DNA of 64,000 nucleotides from Streptomyces sp. NBC_01689 (GTDB lineage Bacteria > Actinomycetota > Actinomycetes > Streptomycetales > Streptomycetaceae), in the NCBI RefSeq assembly GCF_036250675.1, contig NZ_CP109592.1, forward strand, positions 3,534,001 to 3,598,000, in the 5' to 3' direction. Both the position numbers and the translations under genes were made by a program. This document shows positions 8,601 to 17,505 of this stretch, one piece after another. Each line of letters starts with the position of its first letter. Position 1 is the stretch's first letter. Under the pieces are notes generated by a model, which was not told the origin of the DNA, ran no database searches, and was given only the letters and a program-made list of their open reading frames with translations.

Positions 8601-8707
8601 TTAGAACATCACTCTAAACAGGCGATGGGCAAGAGGGGAACATTGACAGGCGGAGGGGCATTGACGGGCGCGCCCGGGACGCGCCACATTGAACGTCGCT
8701 CTAAACA
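8601..8707. promoter_or_regulatory. Paired operator-like repeats between ureAB and NCS1 permease
   Basis: Two near-identical 17-mers, GAACATCACTCTAAACA (8604-8620) and GAACGTCGCTCTAAACA (8691-8707), lie in the same orientation 87 bp apart in the divergent region. The first is also part of an inverted repeat, TTAGA-N7-TCTAA (8601-8617). Each copy sits next to one of the two gene starts. This is the pattern of a shared regulator site controlling both directions; the protein is unknown. Confidence 0.55.
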
Positions 8708-8736
8708 ACCGGGCGGCGGATCGAAGGAGACCATCC

Positions 8737-10170
8737 ATGCCGATAGAACAGCGCGGAGTCGACACCATCCCGGACGAGGAGCGGACCAGCGGCCCGCGCG
8801 ATCTCGTGTCGATCCTGCTCGGCTCGAATCTCTGTCTCGGTGTGATCATCTTCGGCTGGCTGCCGCCGTCCTTCGGGCTGGACTGGTGGTCCTCGGTGAG
8901 CTCGATCGTGGCCGGCACGGTGATCGGCACGGCGCTCACCGCTCCGCTCGCGCTGGTCTCCCTGCGCACGGCGACCAACCTGTCCACCTCCTCCGGCGCC
9001 CAGTTCGGCGTGCGCGGGCGGCTGGTCGGCTCGGTCGTCGGGCTGCTGCTGGCCCTCGGCTACACCGCGCTGACGGTGTGGATCGGCGGCGACGTGATGA
9101 TCGGTGTCCTGCACCGGCTGCTCGGGCTGCCGGTGGACGGTCTCTCCTACGCCGTCGTCTACGCGCTGCTCGCCGCCGCCACCGTCGCGGGCGCGGTCTA
9201 CGGCTACCGGGTGCTGCTCGCCATGTCCCGGGTCCTCGCCGTCGGCATGACCGCCCTGCTCGCCCTCGGCGTCCTCGCCTACGCACCGCACTTCACCACG
9301 GCCGCGCTCCCGGAGGCCGGCGGCTACCTGCTCGGCTCGTTCTGGCCGACCTGGCTGCTGGCCGCGGTCGCGGCGGGCCTGTCCGGACCCATCGCGTTCA
9401 TCACCCTGCTCGGTGACTACACCCGGTACATCTCCCCGTCCCGGCACTCCTCGCGCAAGGTCCTGCACGCCACCTGGCTGGGCCTGATCGCGGGCCTGCT
9501 CGTCCCCCAGCTGTTCGGGACCTTCACGGCGTACGGCGCCCGCGCCGCCCTCGACTACGCGGGACCGCTGGTCTCCGCCTCCCCCGCCTGGTACCTGGTG
9601 CCGCTCCTGCTGGCCGCCTCGGCGGGCTCGGTCGGCAACGCGGGACTGATGCTCTACTCGATGGGCCTGGACCTGGACGCGATCCTGCCGCGGGCCTCGC
9701 GCGCCCGGGCCACCCTCACGGTCGCCGTCGTCGCCACCGTCTGTGTCTTCGTCGGCCACTACGCCTGGAACGCGCAGTCCGCGATGACGTCCTTCGTCCT
9801 TCTCCTGACGGCCATCGGCACCCCGTGGGCGGTCATCACCCTCATCGGCTTCGCCCGCAGCCGCGGGAACTACGACCCCGACGCCCTCCAGGTCTTCAAC
9901 CGCCGTTCCCGCGGCGGGATCTACTGGTACCGGGCCGGCTGGAACATCCCGGCGACGGTCTCCTGGGCGCTCGGCGCGTGTGTCGGTCTGCTCGCCGTGT
10001 CGCTGCCCTCGTACGAGGGACCGCTGCTGTCCCTCACCGGCGGGGTGGACTGCAGCTTCGTCCTGTCGGGCCTGGTCGGCGGCCTCGCGTACCTGAGCCT
10101 TCCGGCCGAGCGGGTGCCGGACCCGGTCGGGACCGGACCGGAACCGGTGCGTGCCGAGAGCGGGCGCTGA
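8737..10170 (+). CDS. NCS1-family permease (cytosine/purine type)
   Basis: This 477-aa integral membrane protein has about 12 hydrophobic segments and a general match to the nucleobase:cation symporter-1 (CodB-like) family. It starts with a polar PDEERTSGPRDL segment, then GSNLCLGVIIFGWLPPSFGL as the first membrane helix. The ATG at 8737 follows GAAGGAGA; an in-frame start upstream lacks such a site. It is divergent from the urease subunits and shares repeated operator-like sites with them, so its substrate is probably a nitrogen source such as cytosine, a purine or allantoin. The precise substrate cannot be read from the sequence. Confidence 0.83.
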   Translation: MPIEQRGVDTIPDEERTSGPRDLVSILLGSNLCLGVIIFGWLPPSFGLDWWSSVSSIVAGTVIGTALTAPLALVSLRTATNLSTSSGAQFGVRGRLVGSVVGLLLALGYTALTVWIGGDVMIGVLHRLLGLPVDGLSYAVVYALLAAATVAGAVYGYRVLLAMSRVLAVGMTALLALGVLAYAPHFTTAALPEAGGYLLGSFWPTWLLAAVAAGLSGPIAFITLLGDYTRYISPSRHSSRKVLHATWLGLIAGLLVPQLFGTFTAYGARAALDYAGPLVSASPAWYLVPLLLAASAGSVGNAGLMLYSMGLDLDAILPRASRARATLTVAVVATVCVFVGHYAWNAQSAMTSFVLLLTAIGTPWAVITLIGFARSRGNYDPDALQVFNRRSRGGIYWYRAGWNIPATVSWALGACVGLLAVSLPSYEGPLLSLTGGVDCSFVLSGLVGGLAYLSLPAERVPDPVGTGPEPVRAESGR

Positions 10171-10239
10171 GGGCCGCGCCCGTCCGTCCGCTCCAGTCGT
10201 CCTCCGCGCGCACACCCCGGCCCCGGCCGGACACCCGGA

Positions 10240-10267
10240 CCGGTGGTCCGGGTGTCCGGATCACCGG
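10240..10267. terminator. Convergent terminator hairpin
   Basis: A 12-bp stem (10240-10251 with 10256-10267, one G-T pair, loop GTGT) lies between the permease and ilvE, which converge. The surrounding sequence has further GGTCC/GGACC repeats, including an overlapping alternative stem at 10233-10253. Confidence 0.6.
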
Positions 10268-10335
10268 GACCCGTGCGGCCGGCGGTCCGGACACCCCGAC
10301 CCGTGCGCACGACGGGCGCGCTCCGGCCGCCCGGT

Positions 10336-11442
10336 CTAGCCGAGCGGGTGCATCCAGCCGTGCCGGTCCGCGGTGACGCCGCGCTGGATGTCGAGGAGCG
10401 CCTCGCGCAGCTTCATGGTGACCTCGCCGGGCTCACCGCCGGACTGCTTCCACTCGGCGCCGGTGCGCTTGACCGTGCCGACGGGGGTGATGACCGCCGC
10501 GGTGCCGCAGGCGAAGACCTCGGTCAGCGTGCCGTTCTCGGCGTCACGCTGCCACTGGTCGATGGAGACGCGGTCCTCGCGGGACTCGTAGCCGAGGTCG
10601 CGGGCCACGGTGAGCAGGGAGTCGCGGGTGACGCCCTCCAGGATGGACCCGGAGAGCGAGGGGGTGACGATCACCGGCTTCTCACCGGCGGCACCGCCGT
10701 ACACGAAGTACAGGTTCATGCCGCCGAGCTCCTCGATCCACCGGTGCTCGGCCGCGTCGAGGTAGCAGACCTGGTCGCAGCCCTTGGCGGCGGCCTCGGC
10801 CTGCGCGAGCAGGGAGGCGGCGTAGTTGCCGCCGGTCTTGGCGTCGCCCATGCCGCCGGGAACCGCGCGCACCCGGTCCTCGGAGAGCCAGATGGAGACC
10901 GGCTTCACACCGCCCGGGAAGTAGGCGCCGGCCGGGGAGGCGATGACCAGGAACAGGTACTCGTTGGCGGGCTTCACCCCGAGCCCGACCTCGGTCGCGA
11001 TCATGAACGGGCGGAGGTAGAGGGACTCCTCGCCGCCGTGCGCCGGGACCCAGGCACTGTCCTGCTGGACCAGCACGTCACAGGCCTCGATGAACGTCTC
11101 CACCGGAAGCTCCGGCATGCCGAGGCGGCGCGCGGAGGCCTGGAAGCGGCGGGCGTTCTTGTCCGGGCGGAAGGTGGCGACGGAGCCGTCGGGCTGACGG
11201 TAGGCCTTGAGTCCCTCGAAGATCTCCTGCGCGTAGTGCAGGGTCATGTTCGCCGGGTCCAGGGAGAGCGGGCCGTACGGAACGAGCTGGCCGTCGTGCC
11301 AGCCGCGGCCCTCGGTCCACTTGATCGTCACCATGTGGTCGGTGAAGTGGCGGCCGAACCCGGGGCTGGTCAGAAGCGCCTCGCGCTCCGCATCCGAGCG
11401 GGGCTGCGAGGAGGGCTTGAGCTCGATCGTGGGCGTCGTCAT
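10336..11442 (-). CDS. ilvE: Branched-chain amino acid aminotransferase
   Basis: This 368-aa PLP enzyme of fold type IV matches the actinobacterial IlvE group, with [15 protein letters not shown] at the front, RPFMIATE, the PLP-lysine region [12 protein letters not shown], and [10 protein letters not shown] and [13 protein letters not shown] near the end. It transfers amino groups between glutamate and the keto acids of Leu, Ile and Val. ATG 11442 has GAAGGA upstream; an in-frame upstream start was rejected because its extra residues fall in a non-coding leader. It lies just downstream of leuB on the same strand but behind a terminator, so it probably has its own promoter. Confidence 0.93.
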   Translation of the reverse strand: MTTPTIELKPSSQPRSDAEREALLTSPGFGRHFTDHMVTIKWTEGRGWHDGQLVPYGPLSLDPANMTLHYAQEIFEGLKAYRQPDGSVATFRPDKNARRFQASARRLGMPELPVETFIEACDVLVQQDSAWVPAHGGEESLYLRPFMIATEVGLGVKPANEYLFLVIASPAGAYFPGGVKPVSIWLSEDRVRAVPGGMGDAKTGGNYAASLLAQAEAAAKGCDQVCYLDAAEHRWIEELGGMNLYFVYGGAAGEKPVIVTPSLSGSILEGVTRDSLLTVARDLGYESREDRVSIDQWQRDAENGTLTEVFACGTAAVITPVGTVKRTGAEWKQSGGEPGEVTMKLREALLDIQRGVTADRHGWMHPLG

Positions 11443-11659
11443 GAGTGGTTGTCCTTCACCGGTTGTGTGTGACGGGCCGCGCTCACGCCTGTACTGCCAG
11501 TGGCCAGTGCTAGGACGTCCGAGCATTCCCTCATTCAGCGGCTCCGCGTTCGATTATCGCGCGATGTGAGTATCGCGCGGTCGGGGCCGTGGACGAAAAC
11601 GGGGTGAATGCGGCCCATGGGGGGTTGCCCAGGGGTTGATGGTGGCACCCGGCGAGGGC
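11443..11659 (-). promoter_or_regulatory. ilvE leader and promoter region
   Basis: The stretch between the leuB terminator and ilvE contains an A/T-richer patch. TATCGCGCG occurs twice, 16 bp apart (11555-11563 and 11571-11579), and the first copy is part of the palindrome ATCGCGCGAT. On the minus strand GATAAT (11553-11558) could serve as a -10 element. A CACTGGC direct repeat lies near 11500-11515. The assignment is tentative. Confidence 0.35.
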
Positions 11660-11698
11660 AGAAGAAAAGCCGCCGGGCGCTGTTGCGACCCGGCGGCT
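11660..11698 (-). terminator. Intrinsic terminator after leuB
   Basis: A 10-bp perfect stem (11689-11698 with 11668-11677, loop of 11) is followed on the minus strand by TTTTCTTCTG. It stands 25 nt past the leuB stop and separates leuB from ilvE. Confidence 0.85.
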
Positions 11699-11723
11699 GA
11701 TTCGTTGCGGTGAGCGCGCGGGG

Positions 11724-12767
11724 TCAGCCGGCTACTCGTACGGCGAGCGCGTCGCCGATCTCCTCGGTGCTGCGGGCGGGCTGCCCGACGCGCTCGGCGA
11801 GGTCGGCGGAGACAGCGTCCTCGATGCGGGCGGCCTCGGGCTCGTAGCCGAGGTGGCGCAGCAGGAGGGCGACGGACAGGACGGTGGCGCTGGGGTCGGC
11901 CTTGCCCTGGCCCGCGATGTCGGGCGCCGAGCCGTGCACCGGCTCGAACATCGACGGGAACTCGCCGCTCGGGTTGATGTTGCCGGAGGCGGCGACGCCG
12001 ATGCCGCCGGAGACGGCCGCGGCGAGGTCGGTGATGATGTCGCCGAACAGGTTGTCGGTGACGATCACGTCGAAGCGTTCGGGCTGGGTGACGAGATAGA
12101 TCGTCGCCGCGTCCACGTGCATGTACTCGGTGGTGACCTCGGGGAACTCCTCGGCCACCCGGTTGAAGACGTCCGTCCACAGGTGACCGGCGAAGGTCAG
12201 CACGTTGTTCTTGTGGATGAGCGCCAGCTTCTTGCGCGGGCGGGCCTGGGCACGGGCGAAGGCGTCGCGGACGACCCGCTCGACGCCGAAGGCCGTGTTG
12301 ACGGAGACCTCGGTGGCGACCTCGTGCTCGGTGCCCTTGCGGATGGTGCCGCCGTTGCCGGTGTAGGGGCCCTCGGTGCCCTCGCGGACCACCACGAAGT
12401 CGATCTCGGGCTGACCGGCGAGCGGGGTGGCCACCCCCGGAAGGAGCTTCGAGGGACGCAGGTTGACGTGGTGGTCGAAGGCGAAGCGCAGCTTGAGCAG
12501 GAAGCCCCGCTCCAGGACGCCGGACGGGACCGAGGGGTCGCCGATCGCGCCGAGCAGGATCGCGTCGTGCCGCTTCAGGGCGTCGAGGTCGGCGTCGGTG
12601 AGGGTCTCACCGGTGGCGTGGTACCGCCGGGCACCGAAGTCGAAGTCCTTGGTCTCCAGCTTCACATCCTGCGGAAGGACGGCGGAGAGCACCTTCAGCC
12701 CCTGGGCCACGACCTCCTGGCCGATGCCGTCACCGGGGATCACTGCGAGATTGATGCTGCGAGACAT
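11724..12767 (-). CDS. leuB: 3-Isopropylmalate dehydrogenase
   Basis: This 347-aa NAD-dependent beta-decarboxylating dehydrogenase begins [20 protein letters not shown]. It has the substrate-binding [13 protein letters not shown], the lysine region in [11 protein letters not shown], the metal-binding [13 protein letters not shown] and the cofactor motif [19 protein letters not shown]. It oxidises 3-isopropylmalate to ketoisocaproate in leucine synthesis. The length is normal for the short actinobacterial form. The ATG at 12767 begins the IPGDGIG fold directly; a longer frame upstream has no ribosome site. It is divergent from the phosphoesterase gene. Confidence 0.93.
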   Translation of the reverse strand: MSRSINLAVIPGDGIGQEVVAQGLKVLSAVLPQDVKLETKDFDFGARRYHATGETLTDADLDALKRHDAILLGAIGDPSVPSGVLERGFLLKLRFAFDHHVNLRPSKLLPGVATPLAGQPEIDFVVVREGTEGPYTGNGGTIRKGTEHEVATEVSVNTAFGVERVVRDAFARAQARPRKKLALIHKNNVLTFAGHLWTDVFNRVAEEFPEVTTEYMHVDAATIYLVTQPERFDVIVTDNLFGDIITDLAAAVSGGIGVAASGNINPSGEFPSMFEPVHGSAPDIAGQGKADPSATVLSVALLLRHLGYEPEAARIEDAVSADLAERVGQPARSTEEIGDALAVRVAG

Positions 12768-12909
12768 GAGGGCACCGTACTCCCTGTCCCATGGGATGAC
12801 ACGATGTGTCCGCCATACGGACGATCCGCTGTCGCCGCACGCCAACCCGTCGCCCTGCGTTCACCCGTACGTATGGCTCCCGTTGGGCCTCGCTGGGAAG
12901 TTCTCGAAC

Positions 12910-14475
12910 ATGGACACACCCGACGTCGGCATCCCCGAGCGGCTCGCGCGCCGGATGAGCATGGCCGAGCAGCACGAGTACCTGCGGACGAAGCTCACCC
13001 GGCGCCGCGCCCTGACCGCGGCGGGGGCGTTCGCCGGCGGCGGGCTGCTGGCCGGCTGCGCGTCCGGCCCGAAGAGCCCGGCGCACACGTCGGTCCCGCG
13101 GGCGGCCTCCGCCACCGGGCAGGCGCACGGTTCCGCCGTCACGCCCTTCGGCCGTCATCTCGCCTTCGGCGCGGACCCGAAGACCCAGATGCGGATCTCC
13201 TGGCAGGTGCCCCTGGCGGTCCGGAAGCCGTATGTGCGGGTGGGGCTGACGCCGTGGGGGCTGAGCCGCCGGATCGAGGCGGAGGTCCGTGACCTGCACA
13301 CGCCGGGCCTCGCCGGGCAGCGGTTCGCGCTGGACCAGTACTACCTGCACGCGGCACTGGACAACCTGCGGCCCGGCACGACGTACTACTACGGAGTCGG
13401 TCACGAGGGGTTCGACCCCGCGTCACGGGAGCGGCACTCCACGGTCGGCTCCTTCCGTACGGCGCCCGCGCGTCCGGAGAAGTTCGTCTTCACCGCCTTC
13501 GGCGACCAGGGCGTCACCCCCGACGCGCTCGCCAACGACAAGGTGCTGCTCGGCCGGCATCCGGCCTTCCATCTGCACGCGGGCGACATCTGCTACGCGG
13601 ACTCGGTGGGAACGGGCGCGAAGTCGGACGTCTACGAGCCCGCCGCCTGGGACCTGTTCCTCAAGCAGACCGAGTCGGTGGCGAAGTCCGTGCCGTGGAT
13701 GGTGACGACCGGCAACCACGACATGGAGGCCTGGTACTCGCCGAACGGGTACGGCGGCCAGTCGGCACGCTGGTCCCTCCCGGACAACGGCTTCGACCCG
13801 CGCCGTGCGCCGGGCGCGTACTCCTTCACGTACGGCAACGTCGGGGTCGTGGCGCTGGACGCGAACGACGTGTCGTACGAGATCCCCGCGAACAGGGGGT
13901 ACACGGACGGACGCCAGACGGCCTGGCTCGACAGGCGGCTCGGGGAGCTGCGCGGCAGCGTCGACTTCGTGGTGGTCTTCTTCCACCACTGCGCGTACTC
14001 GACCTCGACCCACGCCTCCGACGGAGGTGTGCGGGACGCGTGGCTGCCGCTGTTCGCCAAGCACCAGGTGGACCTGGTGATCAACGGGCACAACCACGTG
14101 TACGAGCGCACCGACGCCGTGAAGGACGGCCGGGTGGGCAGGCCGGTGCCGGTCGGGGCGTCGACCGACCCGACCCGGGACGGGATCGTGTACGTCACGG
14201 CGGGCGGGGCGGGCAAGAGCCTGTACCGGTTCCCCGAGGGGGTGAAGGACAGTCACGAGGGGAGGACCACGCGCCACGAGCCGGTCGAGACCTTCCACTG
14301 GACGAGGTCGGGACACCGGCAGCCGGACACCGTGGAGTGGTCGCGCGTGCGCTACACCGGGTACTCCTTCCTCTCGGTGGAGGCGGAGACCGGCGCGACG
14401 CCGCGGCTCAAGGTGTCGGCGCTGGCCCAGGACGGCCGGCGGATCGACCACTTCGAGGTGCGGCGCGGAGCGTGA
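12910..14475 (+). CDS. Tat-exported metallophosphoesterase (purple acid phosphatase-like), lipoprotein
   Basis: This 521-aa protein has a twin-arginine signal, TRRRALTAAGAFAGGGLLAG, ending in the lipobox LAGC. It is therefore probably exported folded and lipid-anchored. An Fn3-like N-terminal domain (about 75-190) precedes a calcineurin-type metallophosphatase domain. Metal-binding motifs appear in order: FGDQGV, HAGDICYAD, TGNHDME, FFHHCAYS and INGHNHVYER. It probably releases phosphate from organic phosphates outside the cell. ATG 12910 was chosen because it gives a short N region before the RRR motif; the ribosome site is GGAAG. No PHO box could be confirmed upstream. Confidence 0.88.
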   Translation: MDTPDVGIPERLARRMSMAEQHEYLRTKLTRRRALTAAGAFAGGGLLAGCASGPKSPAHTSVPRAASATGQAHGSAVTPFGRHLAFGADPKTQMRISWQVPLAVRKPYVRVGLTPWGLSRRIEAEVRDLHTPGLAGQRFALDQYYLHAALDNLRPGTTYYYGVGHEGFDPASRERHSTVGSFRTAPARPEKFVFTAFGDQGVTPDALANDKVLLGRHPAFHLHAGDICYADSVGTGAKSDVYEPAAWDLFLKQTESVAKSVPWMVTTGNHDMEAWYSPNGYGGQSARWSLPDNGFDPRRAPGAYSFTYGNVGVVALDANDVSYEIPANRGYTDGRQTAWLDRRLGELRGSVDFVVVFFHHCAYSTSTHASDGGVRDAWLPLFAKHQVDLVINGHNHVYERTDAVKDGRVGRPVPVGASTDPTRDGIVYVTAGGAGKSLYRFPEGVKDSHEGRTTRHEPVETFHWTRSGHRQPDTVEWSRVRYTGYSFLSVEAETGATPRLKVSALAQDGRRIDHFEVRRGA

Positions 14476-14612
14476 CCCCGCGCCGCGCCTCGTTCGGGCG
14501 CGGCTCCCGGATCGGGGGACGGACGGATCGTCGGCCCGCGCGGGACCCGGGCTGTGCCGCGGGCCTCGCGCTGAAGGGCGGAGGGCCGGAGGACGGAGGC
14601 GGGGGGCGGGCC

Positions 14613-14741
14613 TCAGTGGCCCGTCTCACCGCCGTTGTCCCTGCGGTCGAGGGCGCGCTGGAGGGCTGCGGCCGCGTTCTTGCGGTCGGACTCGCTCGAA
14701 CGGGAAACGTGACGGACTCGGCGGACGGTCGTCTCGGCCAT
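14613..14741 (-). CDS. Small conserved hypothetical protein, 42 aa
   Basis: A short gene with a strong TAAGGAGT ribosome site reads MAETTVRRVRHVSRSSESD and continues through KNAAAALQRALDRRD to an acidic/Gly end. It is basic, probably helical in its middle, and has no signal or membrane segment. I believe similar small proteins occur at this place in other streptomycetes, but I cannot name a function. Third-position GC and the good ribosome site support it as real. Confidence 0.65.
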   Translation of the reverse strand: MAETTVRRVRHVSRSSESDRKNAAAALQRALDRRDNGGETGH

Positions 14742-15040
14742 GATGAATCGACTCCTTAACCTCCGGAGGACCCGCGACGGGCGGCCGGAAGTGCGGTGAG
14801 GGATTACGAGACGCCGGAAGGGGCGGGGAGCGGTGCCGCAGGGGTTGCCTGCCAGGGGCGCCGGCTCACTACCGCCGTTCGCTTGGTCTAGCGATACGTT
14901 CGGCTTCTACAAAGCTAAGCGAGGACCGAGCATCTGTCTCCACAATTACTCGGACTTCCTACTATCTGAGACGGCCGATCGGGTGACCCCAGCCTGACCT
15001 GCGCCGACGCGCGGCGCGGGACGTACGGCGGGAGCCCGCG
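14742..15040 (-). promoter_or_regulatory. Upstream region of the 42-aa gene
   Basis: This 299-base stretch has no gene. Its 14875-14970 part is distinctly A/T richer than its surroundings and holds an inverted repeat TCGCT-N6-AGCGA (14879-14894), with a further AAGCGA at 14917-14922. On the minus strand TTGTAG and TAGACC, 16 bases apart, could be a promoter for the small gene. The assignment is tentative. Confidence 0.35.
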
Positions 15041-15607
15041 TCACAGCACGTCCCCCTCCCGCCAGTCGAAGACCAGCTCGTGGGCCGGGTCCAGGGCGCC
15101 GTGCCGGGCGCGGCCGGACCCGCCGGGCGCGGCGACGGGGCGTACGAAGGTGCTGCCCTCCTCGTCCGGCAGACGGACGACGCCCTCGGGTGCCAGGGCG
15201 CAGATCCGGCCCGGCCAGAGCTGCCAGCCGCGGGCCGCGTACAGGGGGCCGCCGTCCTCGCTCGCGGAGAGCGCCCCGAACGCGTACGAGCCCTCGATCA
15301 CCCGCTCCAGGGCCGCCATGACCCGGCCGCCGAACCCGCGTCTGCGGACGTCGGCGCGTACGCCCACCGCCTCCACGTACCCGACCCGCAGCGACCGCCC
15401 GCGGTGCAGCACCCGGCGCTGGATCACGGAGCCGTGGCCCGCGAGGCCCTTGTCGTCGTGCACGAGGGCGTGGATGCCCCCGAGGCCGTGGTCCCAGTCC
15501 TCGTCGCCGAAGTCCCCGCCGAAGGCGTCGTCCAGGAAGGCGCGGACCGCGTGGAGTTCGGCGGGCGCCAGGTCCGCGGTGTGGGCGGTCCGCAGTCGGA
15601 TGGCCAT
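15041..15607 (-). CDS. GNAT acetyltransferase, AAC(2')-like
   Basis: This 188-aa protein follows the aminoglycoside 2'-N-acetyltransferase pattern from end to end: DAFGGDFGDEDWDHGLGGIH, then VIQRRVLHRGRSLRVGYVEA, then VRADVRRRGFGGRVM (the acetyl-CoA loop), GALSASEDG, YAARGW, LAPEGVVRLPDEEGSTFV and finally FDWREGDV. AAC(2')-I enzymes are intrinsic in mycobacteria and give low-level aminoglycoside resistance. A physiological substrate here is unknown. ATG 15607 lacks a strong ribosome site. No aminoglycoside biosynthesis genes are near, so a housekeeping role is as likely as resistance. Confidence 0.82.
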   Translation of the reverse strand: MAIRLRTAHTADLAPAELHAVRAFLDDAFGGDFGDEDWDHGLGGIHALVHDDKGLAGHGSVIQRRVLHRGRSLRVGYVEAVGVRADVRRRGFGGRVMAALERVIEGSYAFGALSASEDGGPLYAARGWQLWPGRICALAPEGVVRLPDEEGSTFVRPVAAPGGSGRARHGALDPAHELVFDWREGDVL

Positions 15608-15781
15608 CCGCCCAGTATCCCGGCGTCCGCGACACCCGTCGATCGCCTCGCACGGCGGACCGCCGGCCGGGGCGGCACCGCGGTGCGGGCGTCGCCGGGA
15701 GGAGGCCGGCGCGGGGGCCGGTGCGGTCGGTGCGGGCGCCGCGGGGGCCGGTGCGGTGACGGCGCCGGGTACACCCGCGGG

Positions 15782-15813
15782 CCGGGCGGCCGCCTTCATC
15801 GGCGACCGCCCGG
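15782..15813 (-). terminator. Terminator after pruA
   Basis: An 8-bp stem (15782-15789 with 15806-15813) extends by a further 4 bp across one mismatch and lies 25 nt past the pruA stop. No T-tract is present. Confidence 0.55.
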
Positions 15814-15837
15814 CCCGCGTCGGACGTCCCGAGGGTG

Positions 15838-17469
15838 TCAGCCCATGTGGGGGTAGGTGTAGTCGGTCGGCGGGACCAGCGTCTCCTTGATGGCGCGGGT
15901 CAGCGTCCAGCGCATCAGGTTCTGCGGGGCGCCCGCCTTGTCGTTGGTGCCGGAGGCACGGCCGCCGCCGAAGGGCTGCTGGCCGACGACGGCGCCGGTC
16001 GACTTGTCGTTGATGTAGAAGTTGCCCGCGGCGTAGCGGAGCTTCTCCATCGTGTACGCGGCGGCCGCGCGGTCGCCCGAGACGACCGAGCCGGTCAGCG
16101 CGTAGTCGGAGGCCGACTCCATCTGCGTCAGCATCGCGTCGTACGCGTCGTCCTCGTAGACGTACACCGCGAGGAACGGGCCGAAGTACTCCGTCTTGAA
16201 GACCTCGTTCTCCGGGTCCGAGCACTCGACGACCGTGGGACGCACGAAGTAGCCGACGGAGTCGTCGTACGAGCCGCCCGCGACGACCGTGCAGGCCGGG
16301 TCGGACTTCGCCCGGTCGATCGCCGCCTTGTTCTTGGCGAACGACCGCTCGTCGATGACGGCGCCGATGAAGTTCGACAGGTCGGTGACGTCACCCATGG
16401 TCAGGCCGTCGATCTCGGCCGCGAACTCCTCCTTGAACCCGGAGTTCCAGATCGACGCCGGGATGTAGGCGCGGGAGGTCGCGGAGCACTTCTGGCCCTG
16501 GTACTCGAAGGCACCGCGGGTCAGGGCCGTCTTGAGGATCGCGCGGTCGGCCGACGGGTGGGCGACGACGAAGTCCTTGCCGCCGGTCTCGCCCACCAGG
16601 CGCGGGTACGAGCGGTACTTCTCGATGTTGCCGCCGACCGTCTTCCACAGGTACTGGAAGGTCTTGGTCGATCCGGTGAAGTGGATGCCCGCGAGGTCGC
16701 GGTGCTCCAGCGCCACCTCGGAGACCTCGATGCCGTCGCCGGTGACGAGGTTGATGACGCCCTTGGGCAGGCCCGCCTCCTCCAGGAGGCGCATCAGCAG
16801 CACGGCGGCGTGGGTCTGGGTCGGGGACGGCTTCCAGACCACGACGTTGCCCATCAGCGCGGGGGCCGTCGGCAGGTTGCCCGCGATCGCCGTGAAGTTG
16901 AACGGCGTGATCGCGTAGACGAAGCCCTCCAGCGGACGGTGGTCGAGGCGGTTCCAGACGCCCGGCGAGTTGGCCGGGGGCTGCTCGGCCAGGATCTGCC
17001 GGGCGTAGGCGACGTTGAAGCGCCAGAAGTCGACCAGCTCGCAGGGGCAGTCGATCTCGGCCTGCTGCGCCGTCTTCGACTGGCCGAGCATGGTGGAGGC
17101 CGCGAGGGTCTCGCGCCAGGGGCCGGCCAGCAGCTCGGCCGCGCGCAGGATGATCGCGGCGCGGTCGTCGAAGGACATCGCGCGCCAGGCGGGCGCGGCG
17201 GCGAGGGCCGCGTCGATGGCGTCCTGGGCGTCGGCCCGGGTGGCGTGCGCGCCGGTACCGATGACGGCCTTGTGGTTGTGCGGCTGCACGACCTCGAAGC
17301 GCTCACCGCCACCGAGCCGCTTCTCGCCGCCGATGGTCATGGGCAGGTCGATCGGGTTCTCGGCCAGCTCCTTGAGCCTGGCCTCCAGGCGAGCACGCTC
17401 GGGCGAGCCGGGGGCGTAGCCGTGCACCGGCTCGTTGACGGGGGTGGGGACCTGGGTCACAGCGTCCAT
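15838..17469 (-). CDS. pruA: 1-Pyrroline-5-carboxylate dehydrogenase
   Basis: This 543-aa aldehyde dehydrogenase family protein matches the P5C dehydrogenase subgroup. The NAD-binding ITPFNFTAIAGN is near residue 190, the general base glutamate is in VGETGGKDF near residue 290, and the catalytic cysteine is in YQGQKCSATSRAY near residue 325. It oxidises glutamate semialdehyde to glutamate. The ATG has AAGGAG upstream. It lies 36 nt downstream of the proline dehydrogenase gene on the same strand, forming a two-gene proline catabolic operon with a divergent PucR-type regulator. Confidence 0.94.
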   Translation of the reverse strand: MDAVTQVPTPVNEPVHGYAPGSPERARLEARLKELAENPIDLPMTIGGEKRLGGGERFEVVQPHNHKAVIGTGAHATRADAQDAIDAALAAAPAWRAMSFDDRAAIILRAAELLAGPWRETLAASTMLGQSKTAQQAEIDCPCELVDFWRFNVAYARQILAEQPPANSPGVWNRLDHRPLEGFVYAITPFNFTAIAGNLPTAPALMGNVVVWKPSPTQTHAAVLLMRLLEEAGLPKGVINLVTGDGIEVSEVALEHRDLAGIHFTGSTKTFQYLWKTVGGNIEKYRSYPRLVGETGGKDFVVAHPSADRAILKTALTRGAFEYQGQKCSATSRAYIPASIWNSGFKEEFAAEIDGLTMGDVTDLSNFIGAVIDERSFAKNKAAIDRAKSDPACTVVAGGSYDDSVGYFVRPTVVECSDPENEVFKTEYFGPFLAVYVYEDDAYDAMLTQMESASDYALTGSVVSGDRAAAAYTMEKLRYAAGNFYINDKSTGAVVGQQPFGGGRASGTNDKAGAPQNLMRWTLTRAIKETLVPPTDYTYPHMG

Positions 17470-17505
17470 GGGTTCCGTAACTCCTTAGTGAGCGGTGGTT
17501 CGGAC

